Notes: generated by a model not told the origin, from the sequence alone. 64,000 nt of DNA from JBFXAN01 sp050184225 (GCA_050184225.1 JBFXAN010000007.1:1-64000), one strand, 5' to 3'; shown: positions 8,483 through 17,822, numbered from the stretch's first letter. Numbers and translations are program-made.

Positions 8483-9481
8483 ATGGTCGAGCGCCCGAGA
8501 GGACATTCTAGACCTTACACCAAAGAGGATTCCGGTCTTGTTGACCATGCGACCGAGAGTTCAACGGAGCTTCTCGCTGAACTCAAGCCGTTCTGGCATA
8601 CGATCTACGGCGAGCGGTCTGGGCTGCTCGGCCTCTTCTCTGGGCATCGAGACGGCCCGCGCCTCCGTGCACCCCGGGAAATCTACTTCATCTGGCCCAA
8701 TGGCGTGCACTACGCCGCCGACTGGCTGGCGGATGAAGTCGCCGCAGGGCGCGATGTCTATCAGTGCGCCCATCTCCTCACGCGACCTCGACGGCGAAAA
8801 CAGTATGCCGCGCCACTGCGCTCCCTCTACGTCGATCTCGACCGCGCCGAGTTGCCCGCCGGCGCGCCAGCGCCGAGCGTGGTGGTCGAGTCCTCCCCGG
8901 GCCGCTGGCAATGCTACTGGCCGCTGACCGAACCGGTCGACCCACATCGCGGCGAGGATCTGAATCGGCGCCTCGCCTACGCCTTCGGGGCTGACCGATC
9001 GGGATGGGACCTCACCCAGTTGCTCCGTCTCCCGGCGACCCCGAACCGGAAGTACTTGGAGGCGCCGCCCGTCCGCCTCCTCCAGCACTCGGACGTCCGC
9101 TTCGACCCGCTGGCGCTGGACGAGTCATTGCCCTCGGTCCCGACGGCGGCAACCGCCCGGGCCGCAGGTGTCGGCGTGGGCGATGCGACGGCCGCGCCGC
9201 TCGACATCGAAGGGCGCCTGTCCAAGGCCGCGATGCGCGTCATGACTGGCGAGTCGGTGAAGCGAACACCGGATGGACGGCTCGATCGGTCGGCATCACT
9301 GGTGTGGATGGCCCGCGTCTTATGCGGTGCGGGCGCGAGTCGACCGGCGATCATCGCGGCACTGGCCGAACGAGACGCCACCTTGGGCTGGCGGAAGTTC
9401 ACTGATCGGCGCGACGCCACCCCCCATTACCATCGGATCGTGGACGTGATCGAGCGAGGCACTCGGCCACAACGGTCTTGA
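8483..9481 (+). CDS. RepB-like DNA primase/polymerase domain protein
   Basis: 332 residues. The stretch SLYVDLDRAELP...SVVVESSPGRWQCYWPL matches the primase core seen in RepB-like mobile-element primases: metal-binding DLD, then the (V)ESSPGRxQxYW strand, followed by LTQLLRLPATPNRKY. The C-terminal 130 residues form a helical domain (ALVWMARVLCGAGASRPAIIAALAERD) like the PriCT-type tails of these proteins. It would prime replication of the excised element. It lies 10 bp after the relaxation-like remnant. Confidence 0.8.
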   Translation: MVERPRGHSRPYTKEDSGLVDHATESSTELLAELKPFWHTIYGERSGLLGLFSGHRDGPRLRAPREIYFIWPNGVHYAADWLADEVAAGRDVYQCAHLLTRPRRRKQYAAPLRSLYVDLDRAELPAGAPAPSVVVESSPGRWQCYWPLTEPVDPHRGEDLNRRLAYAFGADRSGWDLTQLLRLPATPNRKYLEAPPVRLLQHSDVRFDPLALDESLPSVPTAATARAAGVGVGDATAAPLDIEGRLSKAAMRVMTGESVKRTPDGRLDRSASLVWMARVLCGAGASRPAIIAALAERDATLGWRKFTDRRDATPHYHRIVDVIERGTRPQRS

Positions 9482-9648
9482 AGACCCTCGCACACCGTAC
9501 CGCCGCGTCCCGGCGCTCCCCCCGTCCATTCTCGAATCTGCGCCAGCGGCCGCAGTACCCGTTTGTACCAGCCTGTGCCAACGAGTTGGCAAGCGATACC
9601 TGTGCGGCTCGCCGGGTCGGCTCGCGGCGGAGGACTCGTATGCGATCG

Positions 9649-10173
9649 CTAGCGTATGAGCTTTAGACGAGAAAGGCGGATGGTCATCGCTTCCGAACTG
9701 ACGCCGTATCTCTGGGAAAGTCGATCAATAATATCTTCTATCTGAACATCTTCCGGGATTGACTGGAATTCTCGACTGATAGTATCTGCAGGCATGAGAA
9801 GTTCGGCCGCAAACTGGTTAGCTTCAACCTCGCGTTCATTTATCGCCATACTAGATACGTCATTTCGGAATCCGATCGGAACGTACTCATCAACATGCAT
9901 ATCATCATCACTGTGCAGTAATAGGTGTCCGATTTCGTGCGCAATCGTGAAGCGTTTGCGTGTAAGCGGCTGCAAAGAGTTTACGCCGATGACGTTGACC
10001 GCATCCGGTCGTCGATACGCCATACCAGAAAGAGACCCATCGAATGGTTCGTATCGAATGGTCGCACCAACCAGGCTGGCAAGTGCTTCCACCGGTACTG
10101 GTGGTTCGGTAACTCCTGCTTTGACGAGCAATTGCGTCGCGCGTTTCCGCGCGAGGGCATATCTAGCTGCCAT
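9649..10173 (-). CDS. ImmA/IrrE family metallo-endopeptidase
   Basis: 174 residues. The zinc-binding HExxH motif is in TIAHEIGHLLLH, and the downstream glutamate/asparagine region NEREVEANQFAAELLMP is the family's third-ligand segment. Such proteases cleave XRE-type repressors in mobile elements. It is the second gene of a two-gene minus-strand operon, starting just past the stop codon of the XRE gene with a GGAG ribosome site. It is divergent from the MBL/E2-E1-JAB/patatin operon, so it may control it. Confidence 0.93.
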   Translation of the reverse strand: MAARYALARKRATQLLVKAGVTEPPVPVEALASLVGATIRYEPFDGSLSGMAYRRPDAVNVIGVNSLQPLTRKRFTIAHEIGHLLLHSDDDMHVDEYVPIGFRNDVSSMAINEREVEANQFAAELLMPADTISREFQSIPEDVQIEDIIDRLSQRYGVSSEAMTIRLSRLKLIR

Positions 10174-10174
10174 G

Positions 10175-10510
10175 TTAACGCTCCTGATCCGCAGAATGTG
10201 CCGGCCCCATCACCCGCTCCGCCCATGCTCGTTTCTCGGGGTCCAGCGCACGCAGCTTCGAGCTATTCGGGGGTCCGCTCGGTGCGGCCCGCAGTGGCAG
10301 CAGGTCACCAACGCTGACGCCAAGTGCGTCGGCGAGGCGGATGAGCACGTGGATCTGCACCGGCTGGCGGCCCTTCTCGATGTTTGTGATGGAAGTTCGT
10401 GAGAGACCGACCGCACGAGCGAGATCCTCCTGTGTAATCTTCGCAGCCTGGCGCGCCCGGCTGAGACGCGCGCCCAACTCCTTGTACATCGGCCCCTGCG
10501 GTGTTGCCAT
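10175..10510 (-). CDS. XRE-family helix-turn-helix repressor
   Basis: 111 residues. The Cro/C1-type HTH spans about residues 12-67 (LSRARQAAKITQEDLARAVG, LSRTSITNIEKGRQPVQI). The C-terminal 40 residues are a short linker that could hold a protease site. It forms an operon with the ImmA peptidase downstream, the standard repressor/antirepressor-protease pair of ICEs. It is transcribed away from the MBL operon across a 234-bp gap where an operator is expected. Confidence 0.92.
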   Translation of the reverse strand: MATPQGPMYKELGARLSRARQAAKITQEDLARAVGLSRTSITNIEKGRQPVQIHVLIRLADALGVSVGDLLPLRAAPSGPPNSSKLRALDPEKRAWAERVMGPAHSADQER

Positions 10511-10744
10511 GCGAATAGGATATCTGGGTGGGTTGTACGGTCAACTGGGGAAACAGTTTCTCGTGGTGACATATGGCTTGGCACTGGTATTTTGACATCC
10601 ACTCCAATATCCGCTACCCTCGCACAAATCAGTCGAGCTCACCGCGGACGCCGATGGGCGCCATACCCCTCACGCGGTGCGGTCGAGCCGCTGGTTCGCC
10701 TTTAATCATCGAAGTCCTCGCCGACGGCGGGACGAGGGGGCTCC

Positions 10745-11992
10745 ATGACCACGGCAGTCTTCCCAGATCAGGGGATTATCTTCTGGCCGGTCGGCACTGG
10801 CGATTCCACGACCATCGTCTTCGACGAAGAGTGTGTCCTTCAGGTCGACCTTCACCACATGGCGGCAGCTGACGCAGAGGGCGCCGTGTGCTGCCCTGTA
10901 GTCGACCGTCTCCTAGAATCCCTGCCGCGTCGCGATGGGAAGCCTTACCTGGCGGTGTTTGCCCTCACCCACGCCGACCTCGATCATTGCAAGGGTTTCG
11001 GCGACCTGCTCGACTCAGATGTTCTGGTTGGCGAAATATGGGCTACGCCGCGGCTTTGGCGCGAATATGCGGACGAGGCCGAGATGTGCGAGGACGCGCG
11101 GCGGTTCCATGAGGAGGCAGATCGTCGCGTGCAGGCATCGCTTGAGCACCTCGCGGCCTGGCGTGACGTCCCGAGCGGTGACCGAGTGCGCATCATCGGC
11201 TACGACACCGACGTGAACGACCCGAGCCATCCCTACAGTGTCCTGCCCGACGAGCAGCGCAGTTTCCCCGGGGACGTCGTCACCGTAGTTGATGGTGTGG
11301 ATGTCGGGCACCGCTTCGAGGCTTTCATTCACGCGCCGTTCAAAGACGACTGCGCAGCGGCGCGCAACGACACGTCCTTGGCGATGCAGGTCACGCTCCG
11401 GAACGGCGAGACCGACGGTCGCGTGCTACTATTCGGTGATCTGGCGTATCCCACGCTGCGACTCATCTTCGACAGGAGCGTGGAGGCAGGAAATGCGGAC
11501 CGTCTCCAGTGGGATGTGCTGCTCGCTCCGCACCACTGTAGCCGCAAAGTGATGTACGCCCCGGACGAGAACGGCGAGGAGGAGATGAAGCAAGATATCC
11601 TCGACGACTTCGATGCTAGTCGGCAGGAACCAGCCTATGTCGTGGCAAGCTCCAACCCGGTGCCGGCAACGAACCAGCCGAGGGACAATCCGCCCCATGC
11701 AAAAGCGAAGGCGCGCTACCAGGAGCTGGGCATCGAGCAGTTCCTCTGCACGCAGGAGCACGGCAGTGTCGACGCCCCTCAACCTGCCGTGTTCGCGCTG
11801 GTGCCGGGCGTGGGCCTTGTGCTCCAGCCGATCGAGGCGGTCGAGAGTGAATCCCTGGGCAAAACAATGGCGAAGCTCGCCGCTGCGGCGGCCGGCGGGA
11901 CCGGCACGCTGATCGCGACACAGGAGGCGCTGAAGCGAGCTCGCGGTACGGATGCCGCGCCGGTCAAGCCCGTGGGCTTCGGTGGGTCGTAG
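10745..11992 (+). CDS. metallo-beta-lactamase-fold protein with flexible C-terminal tail
   Basis: 415 residues. ComEC-like start (FWPVGTGDSTTIVFDE), then metal motif THADLDHCKG, then RVLLFGDLAYPTL and APHHCSRK, all characteristic of MBL-fold hydrolases. There is no signal peptide, so it acts in the cytoplasm. After the fold comes an Ala/Gly-rich helix and an extended tail ending PVGFGGS, unusual for an MBL enzyme and reminiscent of tails used by E1 enzymes. It is first in a tight operon: the E2-E1-JAB gene starts 10 bp downstream. Substrate unknown. Confidence 0.85.
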   Translation: MTTAVFPDQGIIFWPVGTGDSTTIVFDEECVLQVDLHHMAAADAEGAVCCPVVDRLLESLPRRDGKPYLAVFALTHADLDHCKGFGDLLDSDVLVGEIWATPRLWREYADEAEMCEDARRFHEEADRRVQASLEHLAAWRDVPSGDRVRIIGYDTDVNDPSHPYSVLPDEQRSFPGDVVTVVDGVDVGHRFEAFIHAPFKDDCAAARNDTSLAMQVTLRNGETDGRVLLFGDLAYPTLRLIFDRSVEAGNADRLQWDVLLAPHHCSRKVMYAPDENGEEEMKQDILDDFDASRQEPAYVVASSNPVPATNQPRDNPPHAKAKARYQELGIEQFLCTQEHGSVDAPQPAVFALVPGVGLVLQPIEAVESESLGKTMAKLAAAAAGGTGTLIATQEALKRARGTDAAPVKPVGFGGS

Positions 11993-12001
11993 CCGCGGAG
12001 A

Positions 12002-14572
12002 ATGGCGAGCACGGCCGGGCGAGATATAACACCGGGACAGGAGCAGGCGCTTCTTGAGCTTCGGGAAATCGCGGCCGAAGATCCTGCGGCCTTCGAGATC
12101 CTTGAGGTAGAGCAACTCACAACATCCGGTCATCTGCCGATCCTCATCTCCGTCGGCACGTCAGGGGCCGGACAGGAAGGGCTGCTTACCCAAACCGGTC
12201 CCCGCGCACGGATTCGGGCTCGCGAACGCTTCCGCGTCCTCGTGCCCGCCAGCTTTCCCTTCGAGTATCCGCTGGTGCTCGTGCAACATGACCGGTTCGC
12301 GGGCCTTCCCCACGTACAGTGGCGGCGCTCCATCTGCTTGTACGTCTCACCGACGACGGAGTGGCAGCCCTCCGACGGCATGTTCGGCTTCCTCGAGCGC
12401 CTGCTGAAATGGATTGAGAGGGCGGCTGCCGGCGCATTGGACCCGGCCGGCGAACCGCTGCACCCCCCCGCTGTCTATCCGACGACAGAAGGAGGAGCCG
12501 TGGTTGTCCGCGCTGATGCTCCTCTTACGACTGAAGAACCTTGGCTAGGCATTGCGGTGCTCAGGCGAATATCGCAGGTCCGGGTCGATCTGGTCGACTG
12601 GGCGGACCTCTCCGACGCACAGAACCTGCTCTACAATTCACCCGCCGACGTGGCCAGCAAATGGCTCGAGGGCGAGGATAGACTCGGGAGCCTCGTCCTT
12701 GGATTGGCCGTCCTTTTGCCCAAACCGACGCAGTACGAGTACCCAGTCAACGCACGCGCGCTCGTGGACATACTAGCCGGGCAGGGAATTTCTAAGGATA
12801 GTCTGATCAGCGGGCTGGCACTTCTGGCATTGCTTAACAACCGCTTTGCCCCGCACCGACACGCCGATGAAGCAGAGGACACACCGATCTTCATGGTCGT
12901 CGGTGCACCGATGCGTGGGATGGCTGGCGGCGAGCGGCGACAGCACCTCGCCGTCTGGCGGCTTTCTGAGCTGGGCCGGGATATCGTTCGGCTGCTCGAC
13001 AATGTCTTCTCTGACTACACCGAACAGGCGTCCGTGGGGGAGAAGGCCAAGGACTTGCTGAGTGAGTGGCTCGATGTCGCCGGTCTGGATTGGGCGCGGG
13101 TCTACGAGGAGCGTCCCGAAGTGAGTACGCGGCGGGACGCTGGTAGTCCCCTGGAAGAGATTCGGGGCAAGCACGTCATGCTGCTCGGGTGTGGGGCCAT
13201 TGGTGGGCATGCCGCTGAGTACCTCGTACGGGCGGGCGTGGCGTGCCTGACCCTCGTCGACAACGGGCGCGTCTCGCCGGGGGTGCTCGTGCGTCAGCCG
13301 TACGACGACTCCGACATTCATCGACCAAAGGCCGAAGCCCTTGCTGCGGGCCTTCACCGCATGAGGCCCGATTTGAACGTACGAGTGATCGTGGGGGACG
13401 CCCGCAAGACTGTGCTCGCCGACGATGAGCTCCGTGATGTCGATCTCATCATCGATGCAGCCGCAAATGCCGCCGTGACGGCGTTGCTCGAGCGGCGAAG
13501 GCGGGATTGGCCCTGGCCGCGCCCCTCGATTGTCACCATGCTGCTCGGACACCGAGCGACCCGTGCTATGACGACGGTCGCACCGAGTGATTACACCGGC
13601 AGCGGAATAGACCTGATGCGCAAGGTCAAGGTTGCAGTGTTCGCCGACCCGGATCTAGACGCGTTCGCCGAGGACTTCTTTCCCGATCCGCCCCGGTCCG
13701 ACTACTTCCAGCCTGAGCCGGGTTGCTCGGAGGCCACATTTGTCGGTGCTGATGCTGACGTGGCGGCGCTCACCGCAACACTGCTCACGCACTCCCTGTC
13801 GCTGTGGAGATCGGCCGCGGACAGTGCGCGGGCGGCGGCCGTGTTAGTGGATCTGGGACTCGATACCAAGTTCCCCGCCAAGCTACGGCACATCTGGTGG
13901 CCTGCGGACGTGGTCCATCGCGACACCGACGCTCCGCTGGAGATCCGAATCTCACCATCAGCGTTCGCCGAAGTCCGAGCGGAGTGCCGCTTGATGGCAC
14001 GACGACGCGGTTCGGAGATCGAGACCGGCGGCATCCTGCTCGGCGAGATAGACGATGCGTGCGGGATAGCGTGGGTGTCGGCAGCGACGGGCCCGCCACC
14101 TGACAGTCGGGCCTCGGCGCGGGCATTCATATGTGGTGTCGATGGGGTCGAGGAGCTGATCACTTCGCATGACCGAGCCTCCGGTGGGGCGTTGCGATTT
14201 GTCGGGATGTGGCATTGCCACCCTTTCGGATCGGCTAGACCTAGTCCGGTAGACGACGAGGGGATGCGAGAACTCGTAACGCCGTTAGCTCAAGCCCCTC
14301 GGCGCGCGCTCCTGCTAATCATTGGCGGACGGGGTGCTCGCTGGGAATCCTGGCTGAATTCATCTGACGCAGGTAGCGTTGACGTACCACCCGAACTGTT
14401 CGTCCATCTTTGCCACCGGACCAGCGTCAGGGGTGCGACGTCTACCACTCCCACAGCCCTCTACCTAGCCGCCCTTTCGCACCCCAATTCCGCCGAGACA
14501 CGTAGGTGGCCCTCAGCTCGCGAGAGAGCGGATCGCCGCGTGTGGCCCTGGGTCAGGTGGTGGCGCAGTTGA
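12002..14572 (+). CDS. E2-E1-JAB fusion: ubiquitin-like conjugation and deconjugation in one chain
   Basis: 856 residues with three recognisable parts. About 15-160 is an E2 (UBC-like) domain with candidate catalytic C112 in RRSICLYVSPTTEWQ. A helical linker follows. About 385-640 is a ThiF/E1 adenylating domain (MLLGCGAIGGHAAEYLVRAG, TLVDNGRV), with candidate thioester C575. About 650-800 is a JAB/JAMM isopeptidase with E674 in ETGGILLGE and H738, H740, S748 and D751 in the HCHP...SPVD motif. All key residues appear intact. It sits between the MBL gene and a patatin gene that it overlaps by 67 bp. Confidence 0.9.
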   Translation: MASTAGRDITPGQEQALLELREIAAEDPAAFEILEVEQLTTSGHLPILISVGTSGAGQEGLLTQTGPRARIRARERFRVLVPASFPFEYPLVLVQHDRFAGLPHVQWRRSICLYVSPTTEWQPSDGMFGFLERLLKWIERAAAGALDPAGEPLHPPAVYPTTEGGAVVVRADAPLTTEEPWLGIAVLRRISQVRVDLVDWADLSDAQNLLYNSPADVASKWLEGEDRLGSLVLGLAVLLPKPTQYEYPVNARALVDILAGQGISKDSLISGLALLALLNNRFAPHRHADEAEDTPIFMVVGAPMRGMAGGERRQHLAVWRLSELGRDIVRLLDNVFSDYTEQASVGEKAKDLLSEWLDVAGLDWARVYEERPEVSTRRDAGSPLEEIRGKHVMLLGCGAIGGHAAEYLVRAGVACLTLVDNGRVSPGVLVRQPYDDSDIHRPKAEALAAGLHRMRPDLNVRVIVGDARKTVLADDELRDVDLIIDAAANAAVTALLERRRRDWPWPRPSIVTMLLGHRATRAMTTVAPSDYTGSGIDLMRKVKVAVFADPDLDAFAEDFFPDPPRSDYFQPEPGCSEATFVGADADVAALTATLLTHSLSLWRSAADSARAAAVLVDLGLDTKFPAKLRHIWWPADVVHRDTDAPLEIRISPSAFAEVRAECRLMARRRGSEIETGGILLGEIDDACGIAWVSAATGPPPDSRASARAFICGVDGVEELITSHDRASGGALRFVGMWHCHPFGSARPSPVDDEGMRELVTPLAQAPRRALLLIIGGRGARWESWLNSSDAGSVDVPPELFVHLCHRTSVRGATSTTPTALYLAALSHPNSAETRRWPSARERADRRVWPWVRWWRS

Positions 14573-15720
14573 AGCGCGACATTGGATTAGCACTCTCGGG
14601 GGGTGGCTTCCGTGCCGCAGCGTTCCATCTGGGCTGCCTTCGCGCGCTCGACGACCGGGGTCTGCTCCCGCGTGTACGGGTCATCTCGGGTGTATCAGGC
14701 GGCGCGCTGCTCTCAGCCCTCTATGCGTACGGTCCGGCCAACTTCCGCGAGTTTGATGAACGGGCGACGGAACTCCTACGCAATGGTTTGCAGCTTTCGA
14801 TCACGCGTCAATTCCTGATGACTCGCCGCGCCCTGGAGGCTGGGCTTGGCGTCGCGCTCCGACCGGCCGATGCTGCCATATCTCTTGCTCAACGCCTGTT
14901 GGCGCCCAACGGCCCGAAACGGCAACGTGCTGCATTAGGGCAGACAGGTTTGCAACGCGTGCCGCGCGTCAATGTGACCACGGCGTTTGCCGACGTGCTC
15001 GCGGAGCGGTTCTTCGGTACCAAGTCAATGCCGATGGTGACCCACGACGGACTCGATGTGGTGCTCACGGCGTGCGACCTCTGGACCGGGAGCGCAGTCC
15101 GATTCGGAAGCCGAACGAGCGCCTGCTCCCGCATTGGAGAGATACTCGATGACGTGACCGTCGCCTCGGCCGTCGCGGCATCGGCCGCATACCCGGCGCT
15201 GCTTCCCTCGCTGGAGCAGCGCTACCGCTTCCGCGATCGAGCTGGGAGGGAGTTGGAGCAACTGCTCCTGCTGACCGACGGCGGCGTATACGACAATCTC
15301 GGGCTTAGCGTCCTTGAGCTGGGCCGGGATGAGCGCTATACCCGTCATGTCTACGACGTGGACTACGTGGTCGCCTGTGATGCGGGCCAAGGTCGCTTGG
15401 CACCAGCATTGCCGCGGGTGTGGCCGACGCGCATGATGAGGGTCGTGAGTGTCATGCATGGGCGCGCTCAAAATAGGCAACGCGCACTTCTCTACGCGGC
15501 TAGATCGAGCGGGAATCTGTCAGGATTTGTCCATGCCTACCTCGGCATGGAGGATCGATTCTTACCAGTGCCTCTTCCCGACCTTGTCCCCAGAGAGGCG
15601 GTCGCCCAATATCCGACCAATTTTAGGGCAGTGTCTGCGGAAGGTCTTTACAACCTCACTATTCGTGGCGAGCAACTCGCGCGGATACTTTTGGCTCACT
15701 ACTGCCCGTCCTTGACTTGA
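14506..15720 (+). CDS. patatin-like phospholipase
   Basis: 404 residues from the GTG at 14506, overlapping the upstream gene; GTG at 14542, 14560 or 14563 are alternatives. The catalytic dyad of patatins is visible: oxyanion loop GLALSGGGFRAAAFHLG, nucleophile S64 in GVSGG, and D258 in LTDGGVYDNLG. It would hydrolyse membrane phospholipids. In CBASS, patatins of this type (CapV) are killing effectors; here the gene ends an MBL/E2-E1-JAB operon, so an effector role is inferred. No signal peptide. Confidence 0.92.
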   Translation: MALSSRESGSPRVALGQVVAQLKRDIGLALSGGGFRAAAFHLGCLRALDDRGLLPRVRVISGVSGGALLSALYAYGPANFREFDERATELLRNGLQLSITRQFLMTRRALEAGLGVALRPADAAISLAQRLLAPNGPKRQRAALGQTGLQRVPRVNVTTAFADVLAERFFGTKSMPMVTHDGLDVVLTACDLWTGSAVRFGSRTSACSRIGEILDDVTVASAVAASAAYPALLPSLEQRYRFRDRAGRELEQLLLLTDGGVYDNLGLSVLELGRDERYTRHVYDVDYVVACDAGQGRLAPALPRVWPTRMMRVVSVMHGRAQNRQRALLYAARSSGNLSGFVHAYLGMEDRFLPVPLPDLVPREAVAQYPTNFRAVSAEGLYNLTIRGEQLARILLAHYCPSLT

Positions 15721-16113
15721 GGCATACTCACGCCGCCAACGAAGCCTAAAATGCTAGGCATTATTAACTCATATAGTCAGCGATTGTGATGTATAGAACT
15801 GACTTGTCATTATGTTCGGCATTCGGTCCGTGCTGCGTGCGTGCTCCATACTTCCAGTAGGGCTGGCGTCGCCTTCGTCGCGACGCTCAGCATCCGTGCC
15901 GTCGGCCGGAGCTGACGACGAGCCTGGAAGACAGGCGCCCCATCTTGACGGCCGGGTGCCCGTGCCGGTTGCAGGTATGGTGCGACCGCTACGTCGGGAT
16001 GGCGGAACGCTGCGCCACAGGCGGTGCCGCTCAGTCAGTGTTCGCATAACGCCAGTTTCCCGCCCCTCGGTGCGGCGCCTATTGACCTGGACTAACGCAC
16101 CGTCGCTCCGGCA
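15721..16113. other. 393-bp region without a recognisable gene
   Basis: Lies between the patatin gene and the KTSC gene. Open frames here are short, with no start signals and no recognisable motif. Confidence 0.5.
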
Positions 16114-16326
16114 TCAGCCAATGCGGCGGTAGGGGTAGCGATCCTTTAATTCCTCGTGAACGAATGACCCCTTGGAGGGGGCGGACAAGAAGCGCTGAAA
16201 GACGCTCGATGGCACGCCGCTGTAGGCATACAGGGAGCCGTTATGGAACCGCACCTGCAGGAGTTCGGTCGCGTCATCATAACCAATCGCGGCGACGTTG
16301 CTGGATGAGACCGGGATCATGTCCAT
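16114..16326 (-). CDS. KTSC domain protein
   Basis: 70 residues, nearly all one domain: SSNVAAIGYDDATELLQVRF, then YAYSGVPSSVFQRFLSAPSKGSFVHEELKDRYPYRRIG. The family is named for the K-T-S-C residues near the end; this protein has KGSFVHEELKDRYPY. KTSC proteins often occur beside nucleases or in mobile elements; their role is unknown. The ATG is preceded by a weak ribosome site. Confidence 0.85.
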   Translation of the reverse strand: MDMIPVSSSNVAAIGYDDATELLQVRFHNGSLYAYSGVPSSVFQRFLSAPSKGSFVHEELKDRYPYRRIG

Positions 16327-16496
16327 CAGCTTCCCCCAATCGCGTGTCGGTCATTGGTCCCGCCACCCATGCTGCTTGCCACGCCAGCATGGGCGATGAA
16401 CGAGCAGGTCATACACTTCGGAGTCTGCTCCCATGCTACCGGTATCTGCCAGTTAGGCAGCCCACGCCGCACAACGGCCACTTTGCGTCGCGGCCG

Positions 16497-16502
16497 TATA
16501 AT
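16497..16502 (+). promoter_or_regulatory. -10 element (TATAAT), probable leaderless start
   Basis: TATAAT ends 8 bp before the ATG at 16511 with no ribosome site between. The spacing is the same as at 36748, 45710 and 58735. Confidence 0.55.
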
Positions 16503-16510
16503 TAGCGCAT

Positions 16511-17062
16511 ATGGTTGAACAATTCACCTACGCTGCCGCTGCCTTGCCGTCGCATCTCCGATGGCAGATTCTCGACTTCCTGCGGATGGAGTGGCCCGAG
16601 GGCTTCGCCGGCGACAATCGCTTGCGCGAGTGGATATCACCGGCGCACGAGCACCCGATGCACATCGTGCTGGTAGACGGCGACCTCCTCGTCAGTCACA
16701 CCGAGGTGAAGCGGAAGGACCTCGAGCACGACGGCGTCATCTATAAGGCATATGGGCTGAGCGGCGTGCTCACCTACCCGCAGTTCCGGCGCGAGGGATA
16801 CGGCCTGCAGGTGGTGGAGGCCGGCAAGCGCCATATCGAGCGGACGGACGCCGACATCGCCATCTTCAACAGCCGGTTGCGGGGCTTCTACGAGCGGGCG
16901 GGCTTCATCCCGATGGAGTCGCTGCACATGACCTACGGCGACCCGGCACACCCGACCGTGAGCGACGAGACGACCTTCATGCTCTTCCTGACGGAGAAAG
17001 GCCGGGCAGGCCGCAGGAGCTTCGAGACCCGACCCGTCTACTTCGGTGCCGACACGTGGTAG
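16511..17062 (+). CDS. GNAT-family N-acetyltransferase
   Basis: 183 residues. The acetyl-CoA binding strand-loop-helix is at LSGVLTYPQFRREGYGLQVV (R/Q-x-x-G-x-G/A type), followed by DADIAIFNSRLRGFYERAGF, the usual GNAT second half. The acceptor is unknown. Single gene, apparently transcribed without a leader from the TATAAT 8 bp upstream. The C-terminal 20 residues extend beyond the fold. Confidence 0.8.
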   Translation: MVEQFTYAAAALPSHLRWQILDFLRMEWPEGFAGDNRLREWISPAHEHPMHIVLVDGDLLVSHTEVKRKDLEHDGVIYKAYGLSGVLTYPQFRREGYGLQVVEAGKRHIERTDADIAIFNSRLRGFYERAGFIPMESLHMTYGDPAHPTVSDETTFMLFLTEKGRAGRRSFETRPVYFGADTW

Positions 17063-17189
17063 ACCGACGGCTCACGTCGCCTTTGACGGGTTCTACGTCG
17101 TGGACGGCCAGGTTGACGATCACCGATCACGTCGGCACGGCAAGACTGCCCCCAAAGTCGGTCGGTGCGAAAGACATACAGCAACCGTA

Positions 17190-17816
17190 CTACAGCCAAG
17201 CCTTCCCCTTGTAATACATGACCATCGGATCGATGTCCAGCAATTTATTTGCACTGTCAACACCAACAAGCACACCGATCACTTCCAGTGCAACACCTCT
17301 CGCACTCCTAGACAACAGTAGAAATCGCTCCGTCATACTGTCGCTAATCAACGACTCCGCCGAAGCGATCAGTCGAATAGTCCAATTGCTCTTTCTTCCC
17401 ATGAATAGCAGATGATCGACCAGTTCATGATAGCGCTCTACTTTGAAATTACTCTGAACGGCTGCCAGATCAAATTCAATAGACTGGAAATCGTCGTTGG
17501 CTAGTGCTTGCTCGTCAAGAATCAATAGCTTGCCATGGTCGGCAGCATATTTCTGTACCATCTGGAATCTTTGTGCAGGAAAGAGTCTTTGTATCACTTC
17601 TCTTGAACGGGCGCCCTCCTCGGATAGCTCGCCGGTGAGCTCGAAGTTTAGTCCGAGCACACTGAGCAGCTTTCCAAGGCCGAGCTTTCCTCCAGTTTTA
17701 TCGTTACGGCGAGAAGATTCTGTCGATTTGAGCTGCTCCTCAACCCTTTCGACCGTAGAGCTGTATGCGATATCTATTTTCGCCGTGTTCATGTATACCA
17801 TATTGAGAATGGACAT
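17190..17816 (-). CDS. hypothetical protein, low-GC cargo
   Basis: 208 residues, soluble, alpha/beta. Residues 20-50 are charged (EEQLKSTESSRRNDKTGGKLG). The second half, GKLLILDEQALANDDFQSIE, then SNWTIRLIASAESLISD, has the look of a small sensor or binding fold with alternating strands. Family not recognised. GC content is clearly lower than in the neighbouring genes, suggesting separate transfer. It starts 7 bp after the TPR-like gene and forms an operon with it. Confidence 0.65.
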   Translation of the reverse strand: MSILNMVYMNTAKIDIAYSSTVERVEEQLKSTESSRRNDKTGGKLGLGKLLSVLGLNFELTGELSEEGARSREVIQRLFPAQRFQMVQKYAADHGKLLILDEQALANDDFQSIEFDLAAVQSNFKVERYHELVDHLLFMGRKSNWTIRLIASAESLISDSMTERFLLLSRSARGVALEVIGVLVGVDSANKLLDIDPMVMYYKGKAWL

Positions 17817-17822
17817 TACAGT

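Noticed and set aside
10745..11992. MBL protein as an antibiotic beta-lactamase or as ComEC
   Set aside because: No signal peptide or membrane helices, and the operon context is E2-E1-JAB and patatin; only the fold is shared.
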